DNA from: Acidithiobacillus_B sp049965315
GTDB taxonomy: Bacteria; Pseudomonadota; Gammaproteobacteria; Acidithiobacillales; Acidithiobacillaceae
DNA length: 9,496 nt
Direction: 5' to 3'
Assembly (NCBI RefSeq): GCF_049965315.1
Contig: NZ_JBMFWL010000047.1
Coordinates: 1 to 9,496 of the forward strand
Positions within the stretch are counted from its first letter, which is position 1. Each line of letters begins with the position of its first letter. Position numbers and translations under genes: made by a program. Shown here in pieces: positions 1 through 6,452 of the stretch. Under the pieces are notes generated by a model. That model saw only the letters and a program-made list of their open reading frames with translations. It had not been told where the DNA came from and made no database searches.

Positions 1-76
1 CCGAGAGGGTAACAGGTGTTCAGTTTTCGACGCTGATTCCTACCTGTACCTGTTCACTTTTGCACGCTGATTAACA
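1..76. mobile_element. Partial IS21-type insertion sequence end (left edge of window)
   Basis: These bases reappear as an exact reverse complement at the right edge of the window. They contain two imperfect tandem copies of a roughly 21-24 bp motif, at 17-40 and 51-76, with consensus TGTTCA(G/C)TTTT..ACGCTGATT. Several direct repeats inside each terminus, and an end reading TGTTAATCAGCG outward from the junction, resemble the IstA-binding ends of IS21-family elements. The DegT reading frame starts right after this segment, so the element's tip is placed at 76/77 with its body to the left, outside the window. No transposase gene is visible. The family is assigned by memory of terminal sequences, not by a search. 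Confidence 0.65.
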
Positions 77-77
77 G
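1..77 (+). repeat. 77-bp perfect terminal inverted repeat, left arm
   Basis: Bases 1-77 equal the reverse complement of 9420-9496 without a mismatch. Base 78 (g) breaks the match, since 9419 is t. Base 77/9420 is probably a chance match next to the 76-bp IS end. A shared length of 77 at the extreme ends equals a common de Bruijn k-mer size, so the window may be a contig broken at a collapsed repeat. Confidence 0.95.
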
Positions 78-1019
78 GCCTATGAGCTGCGCGAGGGCGA
101 CGAGGTCATCCTTTCGCCCTACAGTTGGCGGCAGATCGGCCATGCGCTGGCCTGGTACGGGGTGCAACCGGTATTCGCCGATATCGACTACTATTCCGGC
201 ACCCTCTCCCTGAAAGGGGCCGGGCGCCTCGTCACCGAAAAAACCCGTGCCATCCTGGCGGGAAACACCAAAGGACACCCGGCCGCCTGGTCCGCCCTGC
301 GCGAACAGGCCGACGCCGCCGGAGTGCTGCTCCTGGAGGATTCCAGCGAGGCCATCGGCTCCCGCTACCAGGAGCGGCTAGTGGGCAATTTTGGCGATTG
401 CGCGATTTTCGACTTCTCCCAGCCTTCCGCCCTGCTCTGTGGCGACGGCGGCATGGTGGTGACCGATGACGACGAGGTGGCCAGCCGCCTGCGCCAGTAT
501 GCATCACGCAGCATTGCCGAGCGGATCTCCGTAGTGGCCGCCGCCCGCCCCCCATTGCAGGCCGGCATGAGCGATCTGCAGGCGGCGCTGGGTCTGGCGC
601 AACTTGCCCGCCTCGACGGCATCCTGGCCCGCCGTCGGCAGATTGAAGCCCTCTACTATGAACACATGAAATCCTTTGAAGGCATCAAGGATCCTTACCG
701 TGCCCCGGAAGCCACTGAGGTGCATTGGTTCGTCTACGAAGTGCATCTCGGCACGCGCTTCAGTCGCAGCAGCCGCGATGCCATCGTGGAAGACCTGCGC
801 GCACAAGGCATAGAGGCCGCATCGTACTGCCAGCCCATGCATCTGCAATCCTATTATCGTGAACGCGGCGCCAATCGTTGCCCCACCGCGGAGCGCGTGG
901 CCGATCGCACCCTGGTCCTGCCCTTTCACCCGCGCCTGGACGAGGAGGAGATCGCCTTCATCATCGAAACCATGAAAGAGTCATCTGTCCATGTCGGGGC
1001 GGGTGCCGCCATTTATTGA
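78..1019 (+). pseudogene. DegT/DnrJ/EryC1/StrS (AHBA-synthase fold) protein, 5'-truncated by the IS
   Basis: The open frame runs straight from the IS junction (AYELREGDEVILSPYSW...) to TGA at 1017-1019, 313 residues. The family usually has 370-400, so about 60-80 N-terminal residues are missing. An in-frame TAA at 72-74 inside the IS end shuts off the frame upstream; a GTG at 162 falls inside a conserved strand and is not a real start. Family landmarks are GDEVILSPYSW, PVFADID, LEDSSEAIGS (the aspartate that faces the PLP ring nitrogen), GNFGDCAIFDFS and GDGGMVVTDDDE. At the place of the PLP-binding lysine (usual pattern F-x-P-T-K-N) the sequence is FSQPSALLCGDGG, with serine (codon 426-428). 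Even the full-length protein would therefore not be a normal aminotransferase. It may have been a sugar/acyl-binding or PLP-independent relative. It is followed after 35 bp by the ferredoxin gene, which suggests one operon. Confidence 0.85.
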
Positions 1020-1054
1020 AGTTCTTTGACCATCCAGAAAAGAAGGAGAGTGCA

Positions 1055-1360
1055 ATGCCCGTTGTATCCATCATGCCCAGCGGAAAAACCATTGAAATGC
1101 CGGCAGGAACCCGCTTAGTCGATGCCATCCTGGCTGCCGGCGAATCCATCGCCCAGAAATGCGAAGGCAAGGGCGAATGCGATAGCTGCCATATCTTCGT
1201 GCACGAAGGGCGCAAGAGCATTTCCAAGATTCAACGCAAGGAAAACGAGCAGCTTGACAGCATCGTCGGCGTTGGCAGCAAATCGCGCCTCGCCTGTCAG
1301 GCCATCCTGGGCGAGGAAAATGTCACGGTAGAACTCCTGGGCTTTGCCTCGGGGCTATGA
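1055..1360 (+). CDS. [2Fe-2S] ferredoxin, adrenodoxin-like cysteine spacing
   Basis: A 101-residue soluble electron-transfer protein. The ATG at 1055 follows AGAAGGAGAG, a strong ribosome-binding site. Four cysteines, C36, C42, C45 and C81, fit a [2Fe-2S] ligand pattern C-x5-C-x2-C-x35-C. The x5 gap is that of adrenodoxin/Isc-Fdx proteins; plant-type ferredoxins have x4. The beta-grasp start (VSIMPSGKTIEMPAGTRLVD) and KCEGKGECDSCHIF around the cluster are typical. It lies 35 bp after the DegT-like gene and 10 bp before the next gene, so it is probably translated from the same mRNA. Small ferredoxins of this type accompany some nitrogen-fixation clusters, and a role in feeding electrons or Fe-S assembly there is possible but not shown here. 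The fold and cofactor call is firm; the electron partner is unknown. Confidence 0.9.
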   Translation: MPVVSIMPSGKTIEMPAGTRLVDAILAAGESIAQKCEGKGECDSCHIFVHEGRKSISKIQRKENEQLDSIVGVGSKSRLACQAILGEENVTVELLGFASGL

Positions 1361-1370
1361 GGAGCACACC

Positions 1371-1595
1371 ATGGAACATTCCCTAGTCATGATTCACGTG
1401 CGTTTTGCCGCTGACGGTTCGGTTCAGGAGATTGGCGAGCGCCCGGCGGCGGCCAGCCCCCAGGCGTGGTTCAATCACCTGAGCCGCAACACGGTCAATG
1501 CCTACGAACCCCTCTCCGGAGGGAGGGGCTTGTTTCGCCTGGACCCGACGGTCCTCGAAGAGATGCAAGCCGCCTTTCTGCCCGTCACCACATAA
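1371..1595 (+). CDS. Conserved-looking 74-aa protein of unknown function
   Basis: The ATG at 1371 follows GGAG at 1361-1364, which overlaps the end of the ferredoxin gene; a longer in-frame start at 1344 would overlap it more and lacks such a site. The product has 74 residues, starting MEHSLVMIHVRFAADGSVQE and ending in QAAFLPVTT. It has no cysteines, signal peptide or membrane segment. The start looks like a short beta-strand pair and the rest like a small mixed fold. I do not recognise the family with confidence. Its tight packing between the ferredoxin and SIR2-like genes argues that it is real and works with them, perhaps as a small accessory of a nitrogen-fixation or redox operon. Confidence 0.75.
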   Translation: MEHSLVMIHVRFAADGSVQEIGERPAAASPQAWFNHLSRNTVNAYEPLSGGRGLFRLDPTVLEEMQAAFLPVTT

Positions 1596-1608
1596 AGGAA
1601 GCAAGCCC

Positions 1609-2421
1609 ATGGGCAACGACCTGTCAGACATCCTCAACGGCCTCGCCAGCGGTCGCGTCATCCCCTACCTGGGCCCCGGCCTGTTGGCCGAGGCCGACGC
1701 GTCCATCCCCAGCGACCTGCCGACCTTGGCGGAAACCCTCAGCAGTCAGGTCACCGTCCCCCACCGGATCCGCCGGAACCTCACCGCGGCGGCCCAGTAC
1801 ATCGAGAACTTCAAGCACCGCAAGACCCTCAAAGGGCTGCTCGACAAGACGTTCTCGGCCGAAACGCCGGTGCACTCCCTGCTGCCGGACCTCGCCGCGA
1901 TGCACTTGCCCCTCATCGTCCACCTCTGGTACGACGACAGCATGGCCCGGGCGCTGGCGGGCCAAGCCTCCTGGGGGCGCATTCAGGGTCTCAGTCAGAG
2001 CGAGCATTTCGGCCACTGGACCGGCTGTTACCAGGCCGATGGCCAGGAGACCGATGCCGCCGCGGCGGCGCAATGGCGCACGGTGCTCTATGAACCCTGG
2101 GGCTCGCTGAGCCCCGCCGGCAATTATCTCGCCTCCGACTCGGATTTTGTCGAAGTCCTGACGGAAATCGACATCCAGACGCCCATCCCCGCGATCGTCC
2201 AGGAGCTCCGCCGTGACCGAAACTTTCTCTTTATCGGCTGCCGTTTCAATGATCAATTGCAACGCAGCTTCGCCCGCCAGATCATGAAACGCTCGTCAGA
2301 CCGCCATTGGGCCCTCATAGACGCCCCTCTGAGCCGCAACGAGGAGCGTTTTCTGCGGGAACAAAATATCCTCCCCCTGCCCCTCCCCATCACCGAGCTT
2401 GCCGGACGCCTCGCCGCCTAG
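1609..2421 (+). CDS. SIR2-like (SIR2_2-type Rossmann) domain protein
   Basis: The start is ATG 1609, 13 bp after the previous stop and preceded by AAAGGAAG; a longer frame from 1498 would overlap the 74-aa gene and has no good site. The product is 270 residues with no membrane segment. Residues 15-24, GRVIPYLGPG, form the nucleotide-binding strand-loop of SIR2-like proteins. The mid region has LYEPWGSLSPAGNYLASDSDF (about 163-183), and the C-terminal third has NFLFIGCRFND (205-215), both typical of the SIR2-like family that processes or binds NAD-type nucleotides. The classical sirtuin catalytic His-Gly motif and zinc cysteines are not evident, so protein deacylation is doubtful; NAD binding or hydrolysis is more likely. 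It is the last gene of the left operon. SIR2-like proteins occur both in phage defence and as nif-cluster accessories; the ferredoxin neighbour favours the latter here. Confidence 0.75.
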   Translation: MGNDLSDILNGLASGRVIPYLGPGLLAEADASIPSDLPTLAETLSSQVTVPHRIRRNLTAAAQYIENFKHRKTLKGLLDKTFSAETPVHSLLPDLAAMHLPLIVHLWYDDSMARALAGQASWGRIQGLSQSEHFGHWTGCYQADGQETDAAAAAQWRTVLYEPWGSLSPAGNYLASDSDFVEVLTEIDIQTPIPAIVQELRRDRNFLFIGCRFNDQLQRSFARQIMKRSSDRHWALIDAPLSRNEERFLREQNILPLPLPITELAGRLAA

Positions 2422-2546
2422 CTTTCCGCGCATACCATGACCCCGGGTCCTTTCCGCCTATGCGGCAGGGAGGACCTTCCGCCACCGGAGTGCTCCCTGT
2501 GCTGGGAGCCCTTGGGGAGGGGCGCTAACCGGCCATGGACGGCCAT
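2422..2546. terminator. Convergent intergenic region with two hairpins (possible two-way terminator)
   Basis: This 125-bp gap separates two genes that point at each other. It holds a long interrupted hairpin: GGTCCT 2446-2451 with AGGACC 2471-2476, and inner CCGC 2454-2457 with GCGG 2462-2465. A second hairpin, GCTCCC 2492-2497 with GGGAGC 2504-2509, has a 6-nt loop. Neither is followed by a clear T tract, so intrinsic termination is uncertain; the position is the best argument. Confidence 0.4.
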
Positions 2547-2774
2547 TCAAGGACCAACCCCTGCCTGGAAATATCGGCTAAACCATTTTCGTAAGGCGAC
2601 CAAACTCCAGATCGATTCCACCACGCCGAAGGGCCAAGTGCCGGCCATGAAACCGTAGGCTGCAGATCCCAGGCACGCTCCGGCAAATGCCAGGGTATAC
2701 CAAGCAGAACGAGACTCCAGGGCGTAAAACACCATCATTAACGTGACTACCGAAGCGCCGTATAGCGTGAGCAT
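2547..2774 (-). CDS. Small two-helix membrane protein, 75 aa
   Basis: The ATG lies at 2774-2772 on the minus strand after GGAGATGGACCC. The 75-residue product has two hydrophobic segments, about residues 3-19 and 25-45. The C-terminal half, WPFGVVESIWSLVALRKW, has the look of a small, widespread proteobacterial membrane protein family (YALE...YGF..G.WPFG..E..W), which I recognise as conserved but cannot name. It starts 56 bp after the PDC-sensor gene on the same strand and probably shares its transcript and its sigma-54 promoter. A role as partner of that sensor is only a guess. Confidence 0.7.
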   Translation of the reverse strand: MLTLYGASVVTLMMVFYALESRSAWYTLAFAGACLGSAAYGFMAGTWPFGVVESIWSLVALRKWFSRYFQAGVGP

Positions 2775-2830
2775 GGGTCCATCTCCGTGACCATGACATT
2801 AGCGAGGGCAATTCATTGGACTAAGCCGCC

Positions 2831-3768
2831 TCAAGGCTCCGCTTTCTTGCTCTTCTCCCGTTGGCGCAAGAGCATCACCTCGGCCTGTGCCCCCAGGAAT
2901 ACATATAGCCCCAAGGCCACCAGCAATGCCGCCGCTGCCAACAGCAGCCATACCGCCAGCAGCAGATGTTGGGGGGCGTCCATGGCGAACTTGAAGACCA
3001 GCATCAGGCCCTCGATGGACACCGCGATGAGGATGGCCGCAATGAAGCGGGTGAGGGTGCGGCGCGTGGTGCTATGGCGGCGGATGTCCTTGCGCAGCAG
3101 CACCTCTTCTTCAAAAATGGTCTTGGCCAGATCAAAGACCGCCAGGGCCAGGGTGAAGAGGATGGTGGCCTGAAAGGGCGCGCTGAAATCGCCGAAATCG
3201 CCCTTGCTCGTCCACAAGGTGCCCAAGGAGAGCAGGGCGTGTCCCCCCAGCGCCATGCTGACGGTGAGCAGGCCCAGCGAGAAGAGCACGTAAAAGATCT
3301 TGAAAAATGGCTCAAAGCCGCGCCGGATGTCATCCTCTTCCAGCAGGGACAGGGCGCGATCCAGCTCGCTGTCGGCCACCACCAGCCCCAGCAGCCTGCC
3401 AGCCTCGTCGCGCACCGGTGCGGCGGCGGTGACGCAGACATTGCCCGTAGCCGAGGACAGATAGGGCGGGGTCAGGATCGCCTCCTTCGCATCCCGGGCC
3501 AGCCAGTAATAGGGGCGATGACTCCGGTCAATCCCATCGCCGCCCTGCGCCGGCTGGCGGCCACATTGTCCCCCACCTGACGCCCCTGGGCGTCCAGCAG
3601 GTAGCACATGTCCAGGAAGGGATGGCGGGCAATCAGGCAGGCCAGGGTGCGACGCTGTTCCTCCGCGCTTCCGGCAAAGAGCTGCGCGTGGGCCACCCCG
3701 CTGACCACGCCGCCGAGGAGGATGCTGAGGTCTTCACGCAATTCGCGAAAATGTTCAAAACGGTTCAT
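2831..3768 (-). pseudogene. PDC/Cache-sensor membrane protein with an apparent single-base frameshift
   Basis: The likely start is ATG 3768-3766 (MNRFEHFRELREDLSILLGG), with GGAGG 12 bases upstream. Frame one runs through CYLLDAQGRQVGDNVAASRR, the first part of a PDC/Cache sensor, then leaves the family near 3525-3560 and stops at 3472. The matching continuation, GGDGIDRSHRPYYWLARDA, with PYLSSATGNVCVTAAAPV and GLVVADSELD, is open in another frame down to TGA at 2833-2831. The span is 938 nt, one short of 313 codons, so a one-base deletion explains it. The C-terminal part has about four membrane helices and a basic tail (RQREKSKKAEP) with no kinase, GGDEF or methyl-accepting domain. It is either a recent pseudogene, a sequencing error, or, less likely, a programmed shift. 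A sigma-54 promoter lies about 40 bp upstream of the start. Confidence 0.75.
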
Positions 3769-3819
3769 GGCGCGGCCAGCCTCCAGTCGCAGAGTCGTAA
3801 TGCTCCGTGGGCAAGCTGC

Positions 3820-3835
3820 AGCAAAGGCCATGCCA
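3820..3835 (-). promoter_or_regulatory. Sigma-54 promoter of the PDC-sensor/small membrane protein operon
   Basis: Read on the minus strand from 3835: TGGCATG-GCCT-TTGCT, against the consensus TGGCACG-N4-TTGC(A/T). GG and GC are ten bases apart, as RpoN requires. The predicted start is near 3809, giving a leader of about 41 nt before ATG 3768. Confidence 0.75.
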
Positions 3836-3911
3836 CTTCGGGCGGGCGATGCCGCGCAGATCCGCCTGGAAAAAGAGCCGGACGGCGAAAACCCGACTGC
3901 GCCAAAGCCCC

Positions 3912-3927
3912 TGGCACGCAACGTGCA
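3912..3927 (+). promoter_or_regulatory. Sigma-54 promoter of small RNA A
   Basis: TGGCACG-CAAC-GTGCA matches the -24/-12 consensus at every strongly conserved base except one T. The predicted transcription start is near 3938. It is divergent from the 3835-3820 promoter, with about 76 bp between the two. Confidence 0.8.
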
Positions 3928-3937
3928 TCACCAGGAT

Positions 3938-4001
3938 TGATCATGGTTATGGTCAACCCTCCTCAAAGTGGCTTTCCGGGCGGCTCCCCCCGCCCTTTTT
4001 T
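3938..4001 (+). ncRNA. Candidate sigma-54-dependent small RNA A, about 64 nt, anti-SD type
   Basis: It is bounded by a sigma-54 promoter and a rho-independent terminator, with no reading frame shared with its relative at 9275. The 5' end folds as an 8-bp hairpin (3937-3944 with 3949-3956, one G-U pair, loop GGTT). Then comes an unpaired CCCTCCTC (3957-3964), a linker AAAGTGGCTTTCC, and the terminator. CCTCCTC is complementary to strong Shine-Dalgarno sequences, as in the CcsR-type small RNAs of Rhodobacter. Several homologous sigma-54-driven small RNAs in one genome have a precedent in Vibrio Qrr RNAs. The target is unknown. The call rests on architecture plus similarity to the second copy; the exact 5' end is a prediction. 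Confidence 0.65.
3978..4001 (+). terminator. Rho-independent terminator of small RNA A
   Basis: The stem GGGCGG (3978-3983) pairs with CCGCCC (3990-3995) across a 6-nt loop and is followed by six T. It also separates small RNA A from the prkA transcript. Confidence 0.85.
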
Positions 4002-4112
4002 ACGCCTGCAACCCGGCGCCAAGCGGTGCGCCCCATGGCCGCGATCTGTGCGGGGCGCGAGGCGTTGGGGTCGGGGCCACGGGCCGCTCCTATGATGGGG
4101 CACGCGCATATT

Positions 4113-4129
4113 TGCACTAGCATGGTGCA
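4113..4129 (+). promoter_or_regulatory. NtrC-type enhancer site upstream of prkA
   Basis: TGCACTAGCATGGTGCA is a dyad TGCAC-N7-GTGCA that agrees closely with the NtrC (GlnG) consensus TGCACCAnnnTGGTGCA. Its centre is about 170 bp upstream of the predicted prkA transcription start, within the usual range for an RpoN enhancer. It is also about 180 bp downstream of the small RNA A start, and could serve that promoter from there. Confidence 0.7.
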
Positions 4130-4262
4130 TGACGCGCATGATCTTGAGGCAAGCCTCCCGTTTCCCCGGCTCTCTGCGCCGCGTCAGGGCATGGAACATC
4201 TTCACGCTCCGCAAGGCACGCGCAGACTCGGGAAAAAGCCTCCTACAGCCTGCGGGCGCAGA

Positions 4263-4280
4263 TTGGCATGGGATGTGCTA
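4263..4280 (+). promoter_or_regulatory. Sigma-54 promoter of prkA-yeaH-spoVR
   Basis: TTGGCATG-GGAT-GTGCTA has GG (4265-4266) and GC (4277-4278) ten bases apart and fits the -24/-12 consensus with two substitutions. The predicted start is near 4290, leaving a leader of about 200 nt. E. coli yeaGH is known to respond to nitrogen starvation through NtrC, which agrees with this promoter. Confidence 0.8.
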
Positions 4281-4442
4281 ATGTTAATTACGAGAATGAC
4301 GAAGGATGCCCTGCGGCTGGAACAGGCGGTATTCAAAGGGCGTCGCGCCGTGCCGGGAAGGGCCATCGAGGCCGCCTCGTGGACCTATTGCGCGCCAGCA
4401 TGGTCCAATGGTCGTTACGCATCGCCAGGGCCAGGCACACGT

Positions 4443-4456
4443 TGACTGGCCAGTCA
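4443..4456. repeat. 14-bp perfect palindrome in the prkA leader
   Basis: TGACTGGCCAGTCA is its own reverse complement. It lies about 150 nt into the predicted prkA leader and 35 bp before the start codon. It could be a repressor operator or a dimerisation/hairpin element in the RNA. Confidence 0.5.
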
Positions 4457-4466
4457 TTGGGAAACA

Positions 4467-4485
4467 GCGGCATTGCCGCAAGGAG
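4467..4485 (+). promoter_or_regulatory. Hairpin next to the prkA ribosome-binding site
   Basis: GCGGC (4467-4471) and GCCGC (4475-4479) pair over a 3-nt loop, directly before AAGGAG (4480-4485), which sits 6 bases from ATG 4492. The placement would allow control of translation, but the stem does not itself cover the ribosome-binding site. Confidence 0.45.
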
Positions 4486-4491
4486 TGAGCA

Positions 4492-6426
4492 ATGGCTTTG
4501 TTCGATCGCTATCAGGAGCGCTTCCTGCAGCAGCAGCAAGTCTCCATGTCCCTGGATGCCTATCTGGATCTCTGCGCCAAAGACCCCATGGCCTATGCAT
4601 CCGCCGCCGAACGCATGCTCGCCGCCATCGGCGAGCCCCAGGTGGTGGATACCCAGGCCGACCCCCGCTTGTCGCGGATCTTCATGAACCGCAAACTGCT
4701 CACCTATCCGGCCTTCCAGGATTTCTACGGGATCGAGGACGCCATCGAAAATCTGGTGGCCTACTTTCGCCATGCCGCCCAGGGCCTGGAGGAACGCAAG
4801 CAGGTGCTCTATCTGCTCGGCCCCGTGGGGGCCGCCAAGTCGTCCCTGGCCGAGCGCCTGAAAAGCCTCATGGAACAGCATCCCATCTACTGCCTCGCCG
4901 CCGAGGGCCGCTATTCGCCGCTCTTCGAGTCCCCCCTGGGCCTCTTCAACCGCCAGGAGGACGGGCCGATCCTGGAAAGCCAGTACGGCATTCCCCGCCA
5001 ACGCCTGTCCGGGGTCATGTCGCCGTGGGCGGCCAAGCGGCTGCGGGCCTTCGGGGGAGACATCCGCCGCTTCCAGGTGGTTCGCCTCAATCCATCGCAA
5101 TTGCACCAGATCGCCGTCACCAAGGTCGAACCCGGCGACGAAAACAACCAGGATATTTCCAGCCTGGTGGGCAAGGTGGACATCCGCAAGCTGGAGGATT
5201 TTTCCCAGGACGACCCCGACGCCTACAGCTACTCCGGCGGCCTCAACGTCAGTACCCAGGGCGTGCTGGAGTTCGTCGAGATGTTCAAGGCCCCCATCAA
5301 GATGCTCCATCCCCTGCTCACCGCCACCCAGGAAGGCACCTACAACGGTACCGAAGGCTTTGGCGCCATGCCCTACCAGGGGATCGTCATCGCCCACAGC
5401 AACGAATCGGAATGGGCGGCCTTTCGCAACAACAAGCGCAACGAGGCCTTCCTCGATCGCGTCTATATCGTCAAGGTGCCCTACTGCCTGCGCGTGACCG
5501 AGGAGACGCAGATCTACAAGAAACTCATGGACAGCAGCACCCTCAGCGCTGCGCCCTGTGCGCCGGACACCATGGAGATGCTGGCGCAGGTGGCCATCCT
5601 CAGCCGCCTCAAGGAGCCCGGCAACAGCAGCCTGTGGTCCAAGATGGAGGTCTATGACGGCAAAACCCTCAAGGACAAGGATCCCAAGGCCAAGAGCATC
5701 CAGGAATACCGCGATGCGGCCGGGGTGGATGAAGGCATGGACGGCCTTTCCACCCGCTTCGCCTACAAGATCCTGTCGCGCACCTTCAACTACGACGAGA
5801 GCGAAGTGGCCGCCAACCCGGTGCACTTGCTGCACGTCCTGGAAACGCAGATCCGCGCCGAGCAATTCCCGCCGGAGACGGAAAGCCGTTATCTGGGTTT
5901 CCTCAAGACCGAGCTGGCGCCGCGCTATGCCGAATTCCTCGGCCTGGAGATCCAGAAGGCCTATCTGGAAAGTTATGGCGATTACGGCCAAAACCTCTTC
6001 GACCGCTATGTGCAGTATGCCGACTTCTGGCTCCAGGACGCGGAGTTCCGCGATCCGGACACGGGGCAGCTCATGGACCGGGCCCTGCTCAACGAAGAAC
6101 TGGAAAAGATCGAGAAGCCCGCCGGCATCGCCAACCCCAAGGACTTCCGCAACGAGGTGGTGAACTTCGTCCTGCGCGTCAAGGCGGCCAATGACGGCAA
6201 GAGCCCGGCCTGGACCAGCTATGAAAAGCTGCGCGCCGTCATCGAAAAGAAGATGTTCGCCAGCACCGAGGACCTCCTCCCGGTGATCTCCTTCGCCGCC
6301 AAGGGCAGCGCCGAGGACCAGCGCAAGCATCAGGACTTTGTCGCCCGCATGCGCGAGAAGGGCTATACGGAAAAGCAGGTCCGTCTGCTGGTGGACTGGT
6401 ACATGCGCTACCGCAAGCATCACTAA
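4492..6426 (+). CDS. prkA: PrkA/YeaG: AAA+ serine protein kinase-like protein
   Basis: 644 residues, the same length as E. coli YeaG. The ATG at 4492 is set by AAGGAG six bases upstream. The N-terminal half is a AAA+ ATPase module with P-loop GPVGAAKS at 110-117 (K116 contacts phosphate; relatives usually have GG or SG where this has AA). It also carries the family signatures FVEMFKAPIKMLHPLLTATQ, AHSNESEWAAFRNNK (from about 301) and NEAFLDRVYIVKVPY, with R323 as a possible arginine finger. The C-terminal part is the PrkA-specific domain once likened to protein kinases. Family members are cytoplasmic, induced in starvation or stationary phase, and reported to have kinase, or in Bacillus protease-like, activity. 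It is first in an operon with yeaH (26 bp later) and spoVR, the usual three-gene set, and is preceded by sigma-54 and NtrC-type sites. Confidence 0.97.
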   Translation: MALFDRYQERFLQQQQVSMSLDAYLDLCAKDPMAYASAAERMLAAIGEPQVVDTQADPRLSRIFMNRKLLTYPAFQDFYGIEDAIENLVAYFRHAAQGLEERKQVLYLLGPVGAAKSSLAERLKSLMEQHPIYCLAAEGRYSPLFESPLGLFNRQEDGPILESQYGIPRQRLSGVMSPWAAKRLRAFGGDIRRFQVVRLNPSQLHQIAVTKVEPGDENNQDISSLVGKVDIRKLEDFSQDDPDAYSYSGGLNVSTQGVLEFVEMFKAPIKMLHPLLTATQEGTYNGTEGFGAMPYQGIVIAHSNESEWAAFRNNKRNEAFLDRVYIVKVPYCLRVTEETQIYKKLMDSSTLSAAPCAPDTMEMLAQVAILSRLKEPGNSSLWSKMEVYDGKTLKDKDPKAKSIQEYRDAAGVDEGMDGLSTRFAYKILSRTFNYDESEVAANPVHLLHVLETQIRAEQFPPETESRYLGFLKTELAPRYAEFLGLEIQKAYLESYGDYGQNLFDRYVQYADFWLQDAEFRDPDTGQLMDRALLNEELEKIEKPAGIANPKDFRNEVVNFVLRVKAANDGKSPAWTSYEKLRAVIEKKMFASTEDLLPVISFAAKGSAEDQRKHQDFVARMREKGYTEKQVRLLVDWYMRYRKHH

Positions 6427-6452
6427 GGGCGATGCCCCCGGAGGGTGAAGCC

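Larger units (their letters stand above)
3769..4491. other. 723-bp non-coding regulatory region between the divergent sensor and prkA operons
   Basis: I see no convincing protein gene here. In order it holds a minus-strand sigma-54 promoter (3820-3835), a plus-strand sigma-54 promoter (3912-3927), a candidate small RNA with terminator (3938-4001), an NtrC-type dyad (4113-4129), the prkA sigma-54 promoter (4263-4280), a leader of about 200 nt with a 14-bp palindrome, and a hairpin touching the prkA ribosome-binding site. The stretch 4130-4262 shows only a short inverted repeat, GAGGC-AA-GCCTC. Confidence 0.7.

Noticed and set aside
1609..2421. SIR2-like gene as an anti-phage defence system
   Set aside because: No partner such as TIR, Ago, HerA or an effector is nearby; it sits in a tight operon with a ferredoxin.
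4015..4030. GCGCCAAGCGGTGC as a second NtrC site
   Set aside because: The half-sites are one base too close and the left half is off-consensus.
4097..4116. GGGGCACGCGCATATTTGCA as another sigma-54 promoter
   Set aside because: GG and GC are 13 bases apart instead of 10, and it overlaps the NtrC-type dyad.
3769..4300. NifA upstream activator sites (TGT-N10-ACA)
   Set aside because: I looked for this pattern near the sigma-54 promoters and found no convincing match.
3807..4445. 212-aa plus-strand frame across the regulatory region
   Set aside because: It runs through two promoters, a terminator and the NtrC site, and its composition looks random.
4333..6423. 696-aa open frame on the minus strand
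   Set aside because: It is antisense to prkA, which has clear family motifs; its composition (rich in H, L, G, E) is that expected from the complement of a GC-rich gene.
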